This document shows positions 23,934-32,032 of a stretch of DNA of 64,000 bases, in pieces. Under the pieces are notes generated by a model. The model saw only the letters and a list, made by a program, of their open reading frames with translations, was not told the origin of the DNA and did no database searches. The stretch is taken from NCBI RefSeq assembly GCF_030269605.1, contig NZ_BSTQ01000020.1, positions 62,001 to 126,000 on the forward strand, given 5' to 3'. This DNA is from Lentzea sp. NBRC 105346 (GTDB lineage Bacteria > Actinomycetota > Actinomycetes > Mycobacteriales > Pseudonocardiaceae). A program made the position numbers and the translations under genes. Each line of letters starts with the position of its first letter. The first letter of the stretch is position 1.

Positions 23934-24647
23934 ACCCAACCGAACCCCGCAGCGCCCCCGGCCCCGACCGGCGGCGACCCCAACCCGCCCGCGCCGACGT
24001 CGCAGCCTCCGGCGGCCCCGCCTGTCCCGACGCCTCCCGTGAACCCGCCCGCGCCGCAGCCGACTCCGCCCACGCCGAGCGGCCAGCAGGGCGACGGGAA
24101 GACGTTCACGCAGGCCGACCTCGACCGCATCATCAATGAGCGGCTGGAGAAGGCGCAGAAGTCCTGGCAGGCGCAGCAGACCGATCAGATGAAGAAGCTC
24201 GCCGAGGTGTTCGGCTGGCAGGACCCCAACGCCACCCCTGATCCGGCGAAGATGCTGGAGCAGGCGCAGCAGCAGGCGACCGCGCACCAGCAGCGCGCCG
24301 ACCTAGCCGACGCCAAGGCTCTCGCACTCGCAGCTGGCGTGAAGCCCGAACGCGTCGACCTGTTCCTGCGCGTGGTCGACGTGGCCGGCGCGTTGAAGGA
24401 CGTCGACCGCTCGCAGGGCGACTCGGTCACAGCCGCGCTGAAGTCTGCCGTGGACGGTGCGCTGACCGCGGCGCCTGAGTTCAAGGGCGCGCCCGCGTTG
24501 CCCGGCTCATCAGGCGGGGACCGGTTGGCGCCGAACGGGAAGCGGCAGTGGACGCGCGCCGAGATTGAGGGCATGTCACAGAAGGACTTGCTCGCCAACC
24601 ACGACGAGATCGCGGCCGCCATGGCTGAGGGTCGCGTCACGTTCTGA
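23931..24647 (+). CDS. Capsid scaffolding protein
   Basis: 238 aa (241 from an in-frame GTG at 23922). Pro-rich N-terminus, then FTQADLDRIINERLEKAQK and a long charged helical middle, and a C-terminus that may bind capsid. This is the usual plan of phage scaffolds located just before the major capsid gene. It guides prohead assembly and is then lost or cleaved. Confidence 0.75.
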   Translation: MTQPNPAAPPAPTGGDPNPPAPTSQPPAAPPVPTPPVNPPAPQPTPPTPSGQQGDGKTFTQADLDRIINERLEKAQKSWQAQQTDQMKKLAEVFGWQDPNATPDPAKMLEQAQQQATAHQQRADLADAKALALAAGVKPERVDLFLRVVDVAGALKDVDRSQGDSVTAALKSAVDGALTAAPEFKGAPALPGSSGGDRLAPNGKRQWTRAEIEGMSQKDLLANHDEIAAAMAEGRVTF

Positions 24648-24649
24648 CC

Positions 24650-24685
24650 ACCGTGGCCGGACTGGTGACACCGTCCGGCCACGGT
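24650..24685 (+). terminator. 13-bp perfect hairpin between scaffold and capsid genes
   Basis: ACCGTGGCCGGAC and GTCCGGCCACGGT pair without mismatch. The 10-nt loop contains GGTGACACC, the same word as the start elements. It may trim or stabilise the capsid mRNA, or partly terminate. The remaining 100 bp to the capsid start hold only its SD. Confidence 0.6.
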
Positions 24686-24787
24686 CACGTCTGGAGGTAA
24701 CCCCGGCTACTCCACCGGGACACGGAGGTATCCGCCCGAACTCCGCGGGCTCGCCAGAAGACCGAGCCACGCCAGGAGGAAACCACC

Positions 24788-25660
24788 GTGGCCATCGACC
24801 GGTTCATCCCCCAGTTCTGGGCCACGCAGCTCCTCGTCGCGCTGCGCAAGGCTCTCGTCTACGGCGGCCCGATGGTCGTCAATCGGGACTACGAGGGCGA
24901 GATCAGCGGCGCGGGCGACACCGTGCGCATCACCTCGATCTCGGACCCGACGATCGGTACCTACGTGCCGAACAGCACGACCATCGTTCCCGAGGAACTG
25001 ACCGACGCGCAGCGCGCCCTGGTCGTCGACCAGGCCAAGTACTTCGCCTTTAAGGTCGACGACGTCAACGCGCGTCAGGCCGCCGGCAATGTGATCCCGC
25101 AGGCCGTGCGGCGCGCCGCGTACAAGCTCGCCGATCAGGTCGACCAGTACATCGCGGCGATGTACACGGGCGTGCCGACGGCCAACGTCGTTCCGGCGGT
25201 CACCATCGACACGTCGAACCCCGCGTCGTGGGCGACCGAGGCGGCGCGGGCGTACAACGACGTCCTCATTCCGCTGAAGGTCACGCTCGACCAGGCGAAC
25301 GTGCCGAAGGAGGGCCGCTACTGCATCGTGCCGCCCATCTTCGAGGGTGTCCTGCTGCGCGACGACCGTTTCGTGCGCGCCGACGCCGCCGGCACCACCG
25401 AGGGTCTGCGCAACGGCTTCACCGGTCGCATCGCGGGCTTCGACGTGATGGTCTCCAACAACACCCCGGTCCCCGGCGCGAACCAGAACGTGATCACGGC
25501 GGGCACGAACATCGCCATCACGCTGGCCGAGCAGATCAACAAGACCGAGGCGTACCGGCCGGAGTCCAGCTTCTCGGACGCGGTGAAGGGCCTGGCGCTG
25601 TACGGCGCGAAGCTCATCCGCCCCGAGGGCCTGGCGAGCTGCACCGTCACCACCGGCTGA
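24788..25660 (+). CDS. Major capsid protein
   Basis: 290 aa, GTG start with the best SD of the late region (CAGGAGGA at 24771-24778). MAIDRFIPQFWATQLL at the N-terminus, DTVRITSISDPTIGTY, DQAKYFAFKVDDVNARQ and a C-terminal DAVKGLALYGAKLIRPEGL match P22/HK97-fold actinophage capsid proteins. The strong SD agrees with the high copy number needed. Confidence 0.85.
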   Translation: MAIDRFIPQFWATQLLVALRKALVYGGPMVVNRDYEGEISGAGDTVRITSISDPTIGTYVPNSTTIVPEELTDAQRALVVDQAKYFAFKVDDVNARQAAGNVIPQAVRRAAYKLADQVDQYIAAMYTGVPTANVVPAVTIDTSNPASWATEAARAYNDVLIPLKVTLDQANVPKEGRYCIVPPIFEGVLLRDDRFVRADAAGTTEGLRNGFTGRIAGFDVMVSNNTPVPGANQNVITAGTNIAITLAEQINKTEAYRPESSFSDAVKGLALYGAKLIRPEGLASCTVTTG

Positions 25661-25678
25661 TAAGGAGAGCCCCCAGTC

Positions 25679-26044
25679 ATGGCACGCACAGCAGTTCCGT
25701 ACAGCTCGTTCGTCGGCAACGGCAACCTCGCCGACCCGGCGGGCACGAACGGCGACCCGACCAACGGTCACACGATCGCCGCGGCCAAGCCCGAGCGGAC
25801 CATGCTCCGCGTCAACAACACCTCGGGTGCCTCGAAGAACGTCACCATCAAGGCGGGCACCTACCCGCCCGCGTGGGCCGCTGGTCAGGGTGACCTGGTC
25901 GTGGCCGTCGGTGCGACGTCGACGCAGTGGATCGGCCCGCTTGAGTCGGGCCGGTTCCTCCAGTCCGACGGTTCGCTGTCGATCGACCTGGGTGCATCGT
26001 TCACCGGCACGGTGACGGCGTTCCTGGCGCCGAAGGCGGTTTGA
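25679..26044 (+). CDS. Putative head decoration/fibre protein, copy 2 (121 aa)
   Basis: ATG with SD AAGGAGAG. Beta-rich, with NVTIKAGTYPPAWAAGQGDL and VVAVGATSTQWIGPLESGRF. It resembles the 23542 product, so the two are likely paralogs. Its place directly after the capsid gene fits a decoration protein. Confidence 0.6.
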   Translation: MARTAVPYSSFVGNGNLADPAGTNGDPTNGHTIAAAKPERTMLRVNNTSGASKNVTIKAGTYPPAWAAGQGDLVVAVGATSTQWIGPLESGRFLQSDGSLSIDLGASFTGTVTAFLAPKAV

Positions 26045-26046
26045 TC

Positions 26047-26418
26047 ATGTCGGCTGAGGTCGGCTACTTCCAGGGCTCGGGCGGCGTCATCTGGCGGATG
26101 GCGCTGCCACTGCCCGAGGTCTACGCGGATCAGGTGCGCAAGCACGAGCTCAAGCGAGTCAGCGGCCCGGATGACCCGACGCCGTTCGTCGAGCCTGTCG
26201 AGCCCGTCGAGGAGAAGCCGCTCACCCCGAAGGAGCGGATTCAGGCCGACGCTGCGGCACTCGGGTTGTCCACGGACGGCACGGTCGCCGAGATCACGGC
26301 CCGCATCGATGCGCATGTCACCGACCTGCTGAAGCAGGCTGGCGAACTCGGCATCGACGCCAACGAGCTGCCGGCGGTCGAGCTGGCCAAGGCGATCGAG
26401 GCGAAGCTCGCCGAGTGA
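26047..26418 (+). CDS. Hypothetical head protein, 123 aa
   Basis: ATG at 26047; a TTG at 26041 overlapping the previous stop is the alternative. N-terminal strand-rich part, acidic Pro-rich linker (VEPVEPVEEKP), then a SAP/HeH-like helical end (AALGLSTDGTVAEITARID). Possibly a head-tail joining or DNA-contact protein. Confidence 0.55.
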   Translation: MSAEVGYFQGSGGVIWRMALPLPEVYADQVRKHELKRVSGPDDPTPFVEPVEPVEEKPLTPKERIQADAAALGLSTDGTVAEITARIDAHVTDLLKQAGELGIDANELPAVELAKAIEAKLAE

Positions 26419-26466
26419 GACCGGGCGCCCTGGGTCGGCAGCGGGTCGCGCTGACTGCGGGGAAGG

Positions 26467-26482
26467 TGGGCCTACGGGCCCA
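26467..26482 (+). other. UACG tetraloop hairpin in a 109-bp gap
   Basis: TGGGCC-TACG-GGCCCA. It is nested in a wider imperfect pairing of GGGCGCCCTGGG (from 26422) with GCCCAGGGTGCCC (to 26490). Probably an mRNA structure between head genes; no U tract. Confidence 0.5.
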
Positions 26483-26527
26483 GGGTGCCCACCCACCTCG
26501 TACACACTCGTCTGGGAGGATCCGGTC

Positions 26528-26800
26528 ATGCCGTGGCTTGCGCACGCCGAGGACGCCCCGGACACCCACAAGATGTGGGCGGATCCGGGCAGCGCTCATG
26601 AGGCGTCCCTGCGCGCGGTCGGCTGGCGCCACGAGGTGCCGGCGCCCGGCCCGGTCCTCCTAACCGAGGATGAGTCCGAGGACGAAGGCGGGCAGGATCC
26701 GCCCAGCGAGCAGCACGACACGATCGAGCAGCCCCCGCCTGCCAAGCCGCCGATGCCTCCCGGCGTCGCGCTGAAGCGGAAGCGGGACCGAAATGCCTGA
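26528..26800 (+). CDS. Hypothetical 90-aa protein
   Basis: ATG with SD GGGAGG. Acidic Pro-rich middle (TEDESEDEGGQDPPSEQ) and a basic end (LKRKRDRNA). Overlaps the next gene by 8 nt. Unknown function. Confidence 0.6.
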   Translation: MPWLAHAEDAPDTHKMWADPGSAHEASLRAVGWRHEVPAPGPVLLTEDESEDEGGQDPPSEQHDTIEQPPPAKPPMPPGVALKRKRDRNA

Positions 26801-27143
26801 GTGGATCACGAGCCTGACGGTCGGGCAGATTGCCGTAGTCGTCGGTGGCGCTGGTCTGGTGCTGGGCTTGATCGTGAAGGCGTGGAAGGCGGTTCGGCCC
26901 GTGTGGGTCGGGGTCCGCGACTTCCTGGACGACTGGCGCGGCGAGCCGGGCCGCGACGGTGTGCCCGAGCGGCACGGTGTGATGAAGCGGCTCGCCACGA
27001 TCGAAGCCGACGGCGCGGCCACACGGCAGCGGGTGAAGGACATCGAGCACGAGCTGCATCCGAACTCGGGTTCGTCGTTGCGGGATCAGGTGGACGGCAT
27101 CCGCAAGCAGCTGACGGAGCACATCGCCCAGCAGCAGGGGTGA
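26793..27143 (+). CDS. Membrane protein with coiled coil, possible lysis partner
   Basis: 116 aa: one N-terminal membrane helix (residues 9-29), a basic juxtamembrane part, then ATIEADGAATRQRVKDIEHE and the PNSGSSLRDQVD signature seen in DUF2746-type actinophage proteins. It precedes lysin and holin genes. Its stop is the TGA of the next GGTGACA element. Confidence 0.6.
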   Translation: MPEWITSLTVGQIAVVVGGAGLVLGLIVKAWKAVRPVWVGVRDFLDDWRGEPGRDGVPERHGVMKRLATIEADGAATRQRVKDIEHELHPNSGSSLRDQVDGIRKQLTEHIAQQQG

Positions 27144-27170
27144 CACCCCGGCCTCAGCGTCTGGGGCATG
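27141..27170 (+). promoter_or_regulatory. GGTGACA start element, lysin gene
   Basis: GGGGTGACACCCC overlaps the upstream stop. CCCCGG (27146-27151) pairs with TCTGGGG with one G-U, and the ATG at 27168 lies in the self-complementary GGGCATGCCC. Spacing is 27 nt, with no SD. Confidence 0.6.
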
Positions 27171-28067
27171 CCCGCAGTTATCGCGACCGGCCTCGACTAC
27201 TCCGCGCGTCGCCTGTCCGGCGCGTCGATCAAGGCGGCTGGCTACAAGTTCGTCAACCGCTACCTGTGGTTCCCCGGCCAGGGTCATCCGTGGCTGACGG
27301 CTGACGAGTTCGCCGACCTCGCTGCGAACGACATCGAGGTCCATGCGATCTACGAGCAGAACACCAACGACCCGGCCGGCGGCTGGGACGCGGGCGTGCG
27401 CATGGCCACCCAGGCGGTCGCCTCGGCGAAGGCAGCGAATCTGCCGCAGGGTCACACGATCTGGATGTGCTCGGACGCGTGGCTGTCGACGCACCGGATT
27501 CCGGTCGCGACCGCCATGTCCTTTCTGGACGGCGCACGCTCGGTCATCAACCCGGCGGGCTTCCTCACCGGAGCGTACGGGTTCCAGGACTTCGTGTATG
27601 CGGCACAGGACGGCGAGCACGCCGACCGGTTCTGGCTGTGCGGCGCCGAATCTGGCGTGCGCGACGGCATCCACCACTACCAGTGGAACAACGGGCGCGT
27701 CTTCGTGGACGGCCTGGAGTGCGACCTGAACAAGCAGTACATCCCCATGCTGGAGGACGACGACATGGCACTGCTCGACGAGAAGATCGCGGTGCGTGCC
27801 GCTGACGGCAGCATCGTGAAGAACCCGGACGGCTCCGACAAGTTCGTGACGGTCCGGACGATCCTGGAGTGGCTGGGCAACGAGTTCAACGCCACTCGTG
27901 CCGTCGCCGCCGAGCCGATCGACTACGACAAGCTCGCCGACGAGATCGCCGAGCGCGTCGGCGCCCTGGACGGTGTCACGGCCGCCGAGGCGAAGTCCAT
28001 CGCCGTCGGCGTAGTCAACAACGCTCGCGTTCGGTTCCAGGACTCGACCGCTGGCGGTGGCCAGTGA
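27168..28067 (+). CDS. Endolysin with DUF1906 (Rv2525c-like) glycoside hydrolase-type domain
   Basis: 299 aa. Residues 5-195 match the DUF1906/GH25-like TIM barrel: GLDYSARRLSG (D10), AGYKFVNRYLWFP, IEVHAIYEQNTND (E63) and GAYGFQDFVYAA. The C-terminal 100 residues form a helical tail that may bind the wall or oligomerise. Peptidoglycan cleavage is likely because a holin gene follows, overlapping by GTGA. No signal peptide, so a holin is needed. Confidence 0.75.
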   Translation: MPAVIATGLDYSARRLSGASIKAAGYKFVNRYLWFPGQGHPWLTADEFADLAANDIEVHAIYEQNTNDPAGGWDAGVRMATQAVASAKAANLPQGHTIWMCSDAWLSTHRIPVATAMSFLDGARSVINPAGFLTGAYGFQDFVYAAQDGEHADRFWLCGAESGVRDGIHHYQWNNGRVFVDGLECDLNKQYIPMLEDDDMALLDEKIAVRAADGSIVKNPDGSDKFVTVRTILEWLGNEFNATRAVAAEPIDYDKLADEIAERVGALDGVTAAEAKSIAVGVVNNARVRFQDSTAGGGQ

Positions 28068-28294
28068 TCCGCCCCAAGACCGAGGCCGCCGTCCGCGCGC
28101 TGCGGACCCTCGTGCAGAACCTCGCGGTCGACGTCGCCGTCGCCGTCGTGGTCGCCGTGTCCCCGCTCGTCGTCGGTACCCAGCTGGACTGGCGGCTCAT
28201 CGCCGTGACCGCGGGCAAGACCGCGCTCGCGACCGCTGTTTCGTTCGCGCACCGGAAGCTCGACGAGCTGCGCGCCAAGAACACCGAGGGCTGA
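28064..28294 (+). CDS. Holin, 76 aa
   Basis: GTG overlapping the lysin stop. Two hydrophobic helices (about 19-37 and 45-66) with a charged C-terminus (HRKLDELRAKNTEG) give a class II holin-like topology. Location after the lysin supports the call. Confidence 0.75.
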   Translation: MIRPKTEAAVRALRTLVQNLAVDVAVAVVVAVSPLVVGTQLDWRLIAVTAGKTALATAVSFAHRKLDELRAKNTEG

Positions 28295-28297
28295 TCC

Positions 28298-29980
28298 ATG
28301 CCGCTGCCCGGAAACGTCTCCCTCGTCACGGTTACGGGTACGTTCGTGTTCCCGGACGACACCTATCCGACCGGCACGGTCGAGTTCCGTGTCGCCGGTG
28401 ACCCGTGGCTGAAGGACGCAGGCGCTGACACCACCATCCTGCCGAAGACGGTGTCGTGCTCTGTGAACGGGGCCGGGCAGATCGTCGGGCCCGCCGGTGC
28501 CGTTGGTGCTGGCGGGGTGGGCGTGAAGCTTCCCGCAACGGACGACACCGACCTTGCGCCCAACGGGTTCGTCTACAACGTGACGCTGAAGTTCGGCGGG
28601 CTGCCCGAGAAGACGTACAGCATCGCGCTGCCCGCGACACCGTCCACGGTGGACTTGGCCGACCTGGCGCCGGTGACCCCCGTCGGCGGCGGCGCGGGCC
28701 TCGTACTGAGTGTGAACGGGAAGAGCCCCGACGGGTCGGGACTGGTCACCTTGGTACCCGGCGACATCGGGGCCATCTCCCAGGCCGCGGCCGATGCCCG
28801 TTACCGGCCGGCGCCCGTTGCGCTGACGGATCAGGCGACGCTCACCACGGATGCGTCGCTGTCGAGCGTTTTCCGTGTGACTCTGGGCGGGAACCGCACG
28901 CTGGCGAACCCGACAAACCCGTTCGACGGGCAGGTCGTCGAGTGGCACTTTGTGCAGGACACCGTTGGCGGCAGAGGGATCTCCCTCGGGGACAAGTTCC
29001 GCTTGCCCGCGGACCTGCCCGCGGTCAACCTGTCTGCGGGCGCGGGCGCGCGAGACGTCCTCACCGCCGAGTACGTGTCCGGTTCGGACATTTGGCTCAT
29101 CAAGGACCTCAAGCGCTACAGCGCGACCCCCGCGCAGCTCGCCCCCGGCGAGCGCGCCGGAACGAACAACGTCGGCTACCTCGGCGACATTGCAGCCTTG
29201 ACGGTGCTGAACATCGGCGACCCCACGCCGTCGGGCAGCTTCTGGGACGGACCGGTGCTGAGGGTCAACACCGACGACTTCGTCCTCGACGGCTACTTGG
29301 TGAACGCCGGGATCGACATCTACAACGACGGCGCCATCGTCAAGAACTGCGTCGTGGACGTGCCGGCCGGGCTCGGAATTATCTACGGCATCAACTCCCG
29401 CTCGGGCGAACTGACCGTGCAGGACACCACCGTGATCGGCCCGTCGGACGGCTCGGCGGCGATCGCCGTGTTCGACACGTCGTCCACGTTCGGCACCATC
29501 AAGCGCTGCGACCTGTCCGGCTTCGAGGACGGGATCGTGTGCAAGGGCGCGACCCTGGTGTCGCAGTGCTACATCCACGATCTCGACCTCGACCCGTCCG
29601 CGCACGCCGACCTGATCCAGTACTACGGCGGCACGGGCCTCACGGTGGAGCACTGCTACCTCGCCAACGAGGACGTCGCCGCGGGCAACGCGCCTGCGGG
29701 CAACGGTCAGAATTCGTGCATCACGCTGGACACGCCGAGCGGCAGCACCACCGCCAACCCGACGATCAACAACTGCTTTATGCGCGGCGGGGTGTACTAC
29801 TTCCGCTGCGAAGAGCTCTCGGGCACACCGGACGGTGTGATCACCGGCCTGAGCGCGACGAACAACAACTTCGGCAGCGTCGTCGCTCCCGCCTCGGGCG
29901 AGATCGCCGTGGTGGTCACGTCCATCACCGCGTGGTCGAACAACCGCAAGTCGGACAACACGCTCATCCCGTCGCCGTAA
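28298..29980 (+). CDS. Tailspike/tail fibre with beta-helix C-terminus
   Basis: 560 aa. The N-terminal domain looks like an attachment module; ISQAAADARYRP near residue 160 is a common phage-fibre joint. Residues about 310-540 repeat short turns (DGYLVNAGIDIYNDGAIVKN, TVQDTTVIGPSDG, IKRCDLSGF, VEHCYLANED), as in right-handed parallel beta-helices of tailspikes. Likely binds or cleaves surface polysaccharide. It sits before the connector genes, away from the other tail genes. Confidence 0.65.
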   Translation: MPLPGNVSLVTVTGTFVFPDDTYPTGTVEFRVAGDPWLKDAGADTTILPKTVSCSVNGAGQIVGPAGAVGAGGVGVKLPATDDTDLAPNGFVYNVTLKFGGLPEKTYSIALPATPSTVDLADLAPVTPVGGGAGLVLSVNGKSPDGSGLVTLVPGDIGAISQAAADARYRPAPVALTDQATLTTDASLSSVFRVTLGGNRTLANPTNPFDGQVVEWHFVQDTVGGRGISLGDKFRLPADLPAVNLSAGAGARDVLTAEYVSGSDIWLIKDLKRYSATPAQLAPGERAGTNNVGYLGDIAALTVLNIGDPTPSGSFWDGPVLRVNTDDFVLDGYLVNAGIDIYNDGAIVKNCVVDVPAGLGIIYGINSRSGELTVQDTTVIGPSDGSAAIAVFDTSSTFGTIKRCDLSGFEDGIVCKGATLVSQCYIHDLDLDPSAHADLIQYYGGTGLTVEHCYLANEDVAAGNAPAGNGQNSCITLDTPSGSTTANPTINNCFMRGGVYYFRCEELSGTPDGVITGLSATNNNFGSVVAPASGEIAVVVTSITAWSNNRKSDNTLIPSP

Positions 29981-29989
29981 GGAGGACCG

Positions 29990-30436
29990 ATGATCTGGGC
30001 AACCGTCGCCGAGGTCCGTGACTACCTCCAAGACGACGACGTGATCCCCACGTCCACACAGGACGAAGCCGTGCAGCGGATGATCGACCGGGTGTCGCGC
30101 ACGCTCGGATCCAAGGTGATCCGCTGGCCCGTCCTCGACAGTGAGACCGACCGCGCCTCAGACGAAGAGCAGCGCAAGCACATCATCGCTGCTATCGCCG
30201 AGACCGTGAAGGCACGATACGAGGCGGTGGCGCTCGAGCAGGCGCTCGGCGGCGCGGGCAACGTGGAGGTTATCGCGGGGGGTGGATCGATCACCGCGGG
30301 CAAGCTGTCCGTCTCGGGCGGCTCGCGGTCCGGCAGCGGCGCGAAGATCGGTAAGTCTGCGGATCGGGTGCCGATCGAGGCGTACGAGGCGATGCAGGAC
30401 GCGGACCTGATCGGCGGGAGCTCGCCGTCATGGTGA
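29990..30436 (+). CDS. Head-tail connector (adaptor)
   Basis: 148 aa, ATG with SD AAGGAGG. N-terminal helices with AEVRDYLQDDD and QDEAVQRMIDRVSRTLG resemble HK97 gp6/SPP1 gp15 adaptors. It binds beneath the portal ring and starts the connector-to-tail gene run. Confidence 0.65.
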   Translation: MIWATVAEVRDYLQDDDVIPTSTQDEAVQRMIDRVSRTLGSKVIRWPVLDSETDRASDEEQRKHIIAAIAETVKARYEAVALEQALGGAGNVEVIAGGGSITAGKLSVSGGSRSGSGAKIGKSADRVPIEAYEAMQDADLIGGSSPSW

Positions 30437-30753
30437 TGAAGCTGCTCGGCGCGCTGATCCCGGCCCCGCACACTGTCAAGCATCGGGCGCAGCTGGACGA
30501 CGCCGGGGACGGCGCGCGCTGGGCCTCGGCTGTGGACGTGGCGGGTTGCCGCATCGAGCGGTCGTCTCGCCAGTACCAGAACGCCGATGGCCGAGTGGTG
30601 ACGCTCACCGCCATGGTGTGGATGCCCGCGATGCCCGAGGTGAAGGTCGGCGACCGGCTGGTCCTGGACGGCAACGAGCGGCGCGTCGAGAAGATCGACG
30701 AGTTGGTCGACCTGGAAGGCAACGTGATGCACCGCGAAGTCTGGACCGCGTGA
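30430..30753 (+). CDS. Head-tail connector (stopper-like)
   Basis: 107 aa, overlapping the adaptor gene by 7 nt. Beta-rich (VVTLTAMVWMPAMPEVKVGD, then RVEKIDELVD), of the size and place of SPP1 gp16-like stoppers, which close the DNA channel before tail joining. Confidence 0.6.
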   Translation: MVMKLLGALIPAPHTVKHRAQLDDAGDGARWASAVDVAGCRIERSSRQYQNADGRVVTLTAMVWMPAMPEVKVGDRLVLDGNERRVEKIDELVDLEGNVMHREVWTA

Positions 30754-31106
30754 TGGCGGACAAGGACTTCCTGGTGCTGCTCGACGAGATCGAGGAGAAC
30801 GCCGACGACGCTGCCGAGGCCGCGGTTCGGGATGTCACCGAGGAGGCGCTGGCGGACACCCGGAAGGTCGTTCCGTACCAGGAGGGCGACCTGTCGCGCG
30901 CCGGCCACACGACGGTGAACCAGATCGGTAGCGGCGCCGAGGGAAAGATCGATTTCGATATCGTGTATGCCCGCTATCAGGAGCTGCGCGAGGACCTGAC
31001 GCACCAGGATCAGGGTCAGGCGCACTACCTCGGCGGCACGCTGCGTCTGAACTCCGAACGCTACCTCGACCACCTGGGCGCAAGGTTCTTCGAAGAACTC
31101 GGGTGA
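30753..31106 (+). CDS. Tail completion/neck protein (HK97 gp10-like)
   Basis: 117 aa, starting in ATG that overlaps the previous TGA. DTRKVVPYQEGDLSRAGHTT and YARYQELREDLTHQ fit the HK97-gp10 type in which a conserved V-P-x-x-x-G-x-L-x-x-S segment recurs. Its stop is part of the next GGTGACA element. Confidence 0.65.
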   Translation: MADKDFLVLLDEIEENADDAAEAAVRDVTEEALADTRKVVPYQEGDLSRAGHTTVNQIGSGAEGKIDFDIVYARYQELREDLTHQDQGQAHYLGGTLRLNSERYLDHLGARFFEELG

Positions 31107-31132
31107 CACCTGGCCGCGAGTCTCGCGGCGTG
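31104..31132 (+). promoter_or_regulatory. GGTGACA start element, tail terminator gene
   Basis: GGGTGACAC spans the upstream stop. GCCGCGA (31113-31119) pairs with TCGCGGC (31123-31129) around a 3-nt loop, and CAC can pair with the GTG start at 31130. Spacing is 26 nt. Confidence 0.6.
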
Positions 31133-31561
31133 CTGTCAAAGGCGCTCGCGTTGCATCTCGCGTCGCTCGGGCTCGTCCGCTACCCGGCCGACCAGCCCGG
31201 CTCTGCTGTGCGGTGCTACGTCGAAGACATGCCGGGCGACGCGCCCGACAACCTCGTGCTCATCCGTTCCCAGCAAGGGTTTCCGGCCACTGACATCAGC
31301 GGCTATGAGAACCCCGAGCTGGAGATCATGCGCCGTACCGCGGCTGATGCCGGTGTCCAAGCTGGATTCGACGGCGCCCAGGTGCTTCGTCGAGCCATCA
31401 AGGACGACGGCCAGATCGTGTGGGCCCCTGGAACCGAGCACGAGGTGCACATCGCCCTCGTCAACGCCGACGCCACGCCAACCCGCAAGGGCGTGGACCC
31501 GAAAGGACGGCCGGTCTGGTCGTTCTCCGTCCAGACCCACGCCTTGGAGGCACAACCGTGA
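31130..31561 (+). CDS. Tail terminator-like protein
   Basis: 143 aa from the GTG at 31130; a GTG at 31103 overlapping the previous stop would give 152 aa. Alpha/beta with YVEDMPGDAPDNLVLIRSQQ and a C-terminal strand pair (GRPVWSFSVQTHA), suited to a ring that ends tail tube growth. Placed directly before the tail tube gene. Confidence 0.6.
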   Translation: MLSKALALHLASLGLVRYPADQPGSAVRCYVEDMPGDAPDNLVLIRSQQGFPATDISGYENPELEIMRRTAADAGVQAGFDGAQVLRRAIKDDGQIVWAPGTEHEVHIALVNADATPTRKGVDPKGRPVWSFSVQTHALEAQP

Positions 31562-32019
31562 CCGCCATCAAGAAGCGCATCGCCCGGTTCAACCGACTGG
31601 AGGTCGACACCGGCCCCGAGGGCGCCCCGAACTTCGTGATCGTCAAGGGCCTCTCGAAGATCGAGATGCCGTTGTCCGAGACCGAGGTCGACGTCTCGGA
31701 CTTCGACTCGGAGGGCTGGGACGCGTCGCTCACCACGCACCGCGGCTGGTCGATCAACGTCGAGGGCTTCGACGGCTTCACCGGCCCGAACGAGGCACAG
31801 GTCGACGACCCCGGTCAGCTGCAGCTGAAGACCAAGGGCCAGCAGACCGGACCGGACGCCTACGTCAACGTGCGCTTCTACCGCACGGACAACAACAAGG
31901 GCTTCACCGGTCGCGTCACCGTCAACTGGGGCGGCGCGGGCGGCGGCGTCAAGGACGCCGAGCCGTTCAAGGCCACCCTCAAGGGCGACGGCGTGCTGTC
32001 GGCCTACACCGCCCCCTGA
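31558..32019 (+). CDS. Major tail (tube) protein
   Basis: 153 aa, GTG overlapping the previous stop. A beta-barrel protein with KIEMPLSETEVDVSDFDSEG, GWSINVEGF and YVNVRFYRTDNNKGFTG, of the tail tube fold shared with lambda gpV and TP901-1. Followed by the chaperone frameshift pair as expected. Confidence 0.75.
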   Translation: MTAIKKRIARFNRLEVDTGPEGAPNFVIVKGLSKIEMPLSETEVDVSDFDSEGWDASLTTHRGWSINVEGFDGFTGPNEAQVDDPGQLQLKTKGQQTGPDAYVNVRFYRTDNNKGFTGRVTVNWGGAGGGVKDAEPFKATLKGDGVLSAYTAP

Positions 32020-32032
32020 TCGGAGCTAGCGC

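Noticed and set aside
27923..30031. A 702-codon minus-strand frame across lysin, holin and tailspike
   Set aside because: Antisense shadow of clear phage genes; no motif or SD.
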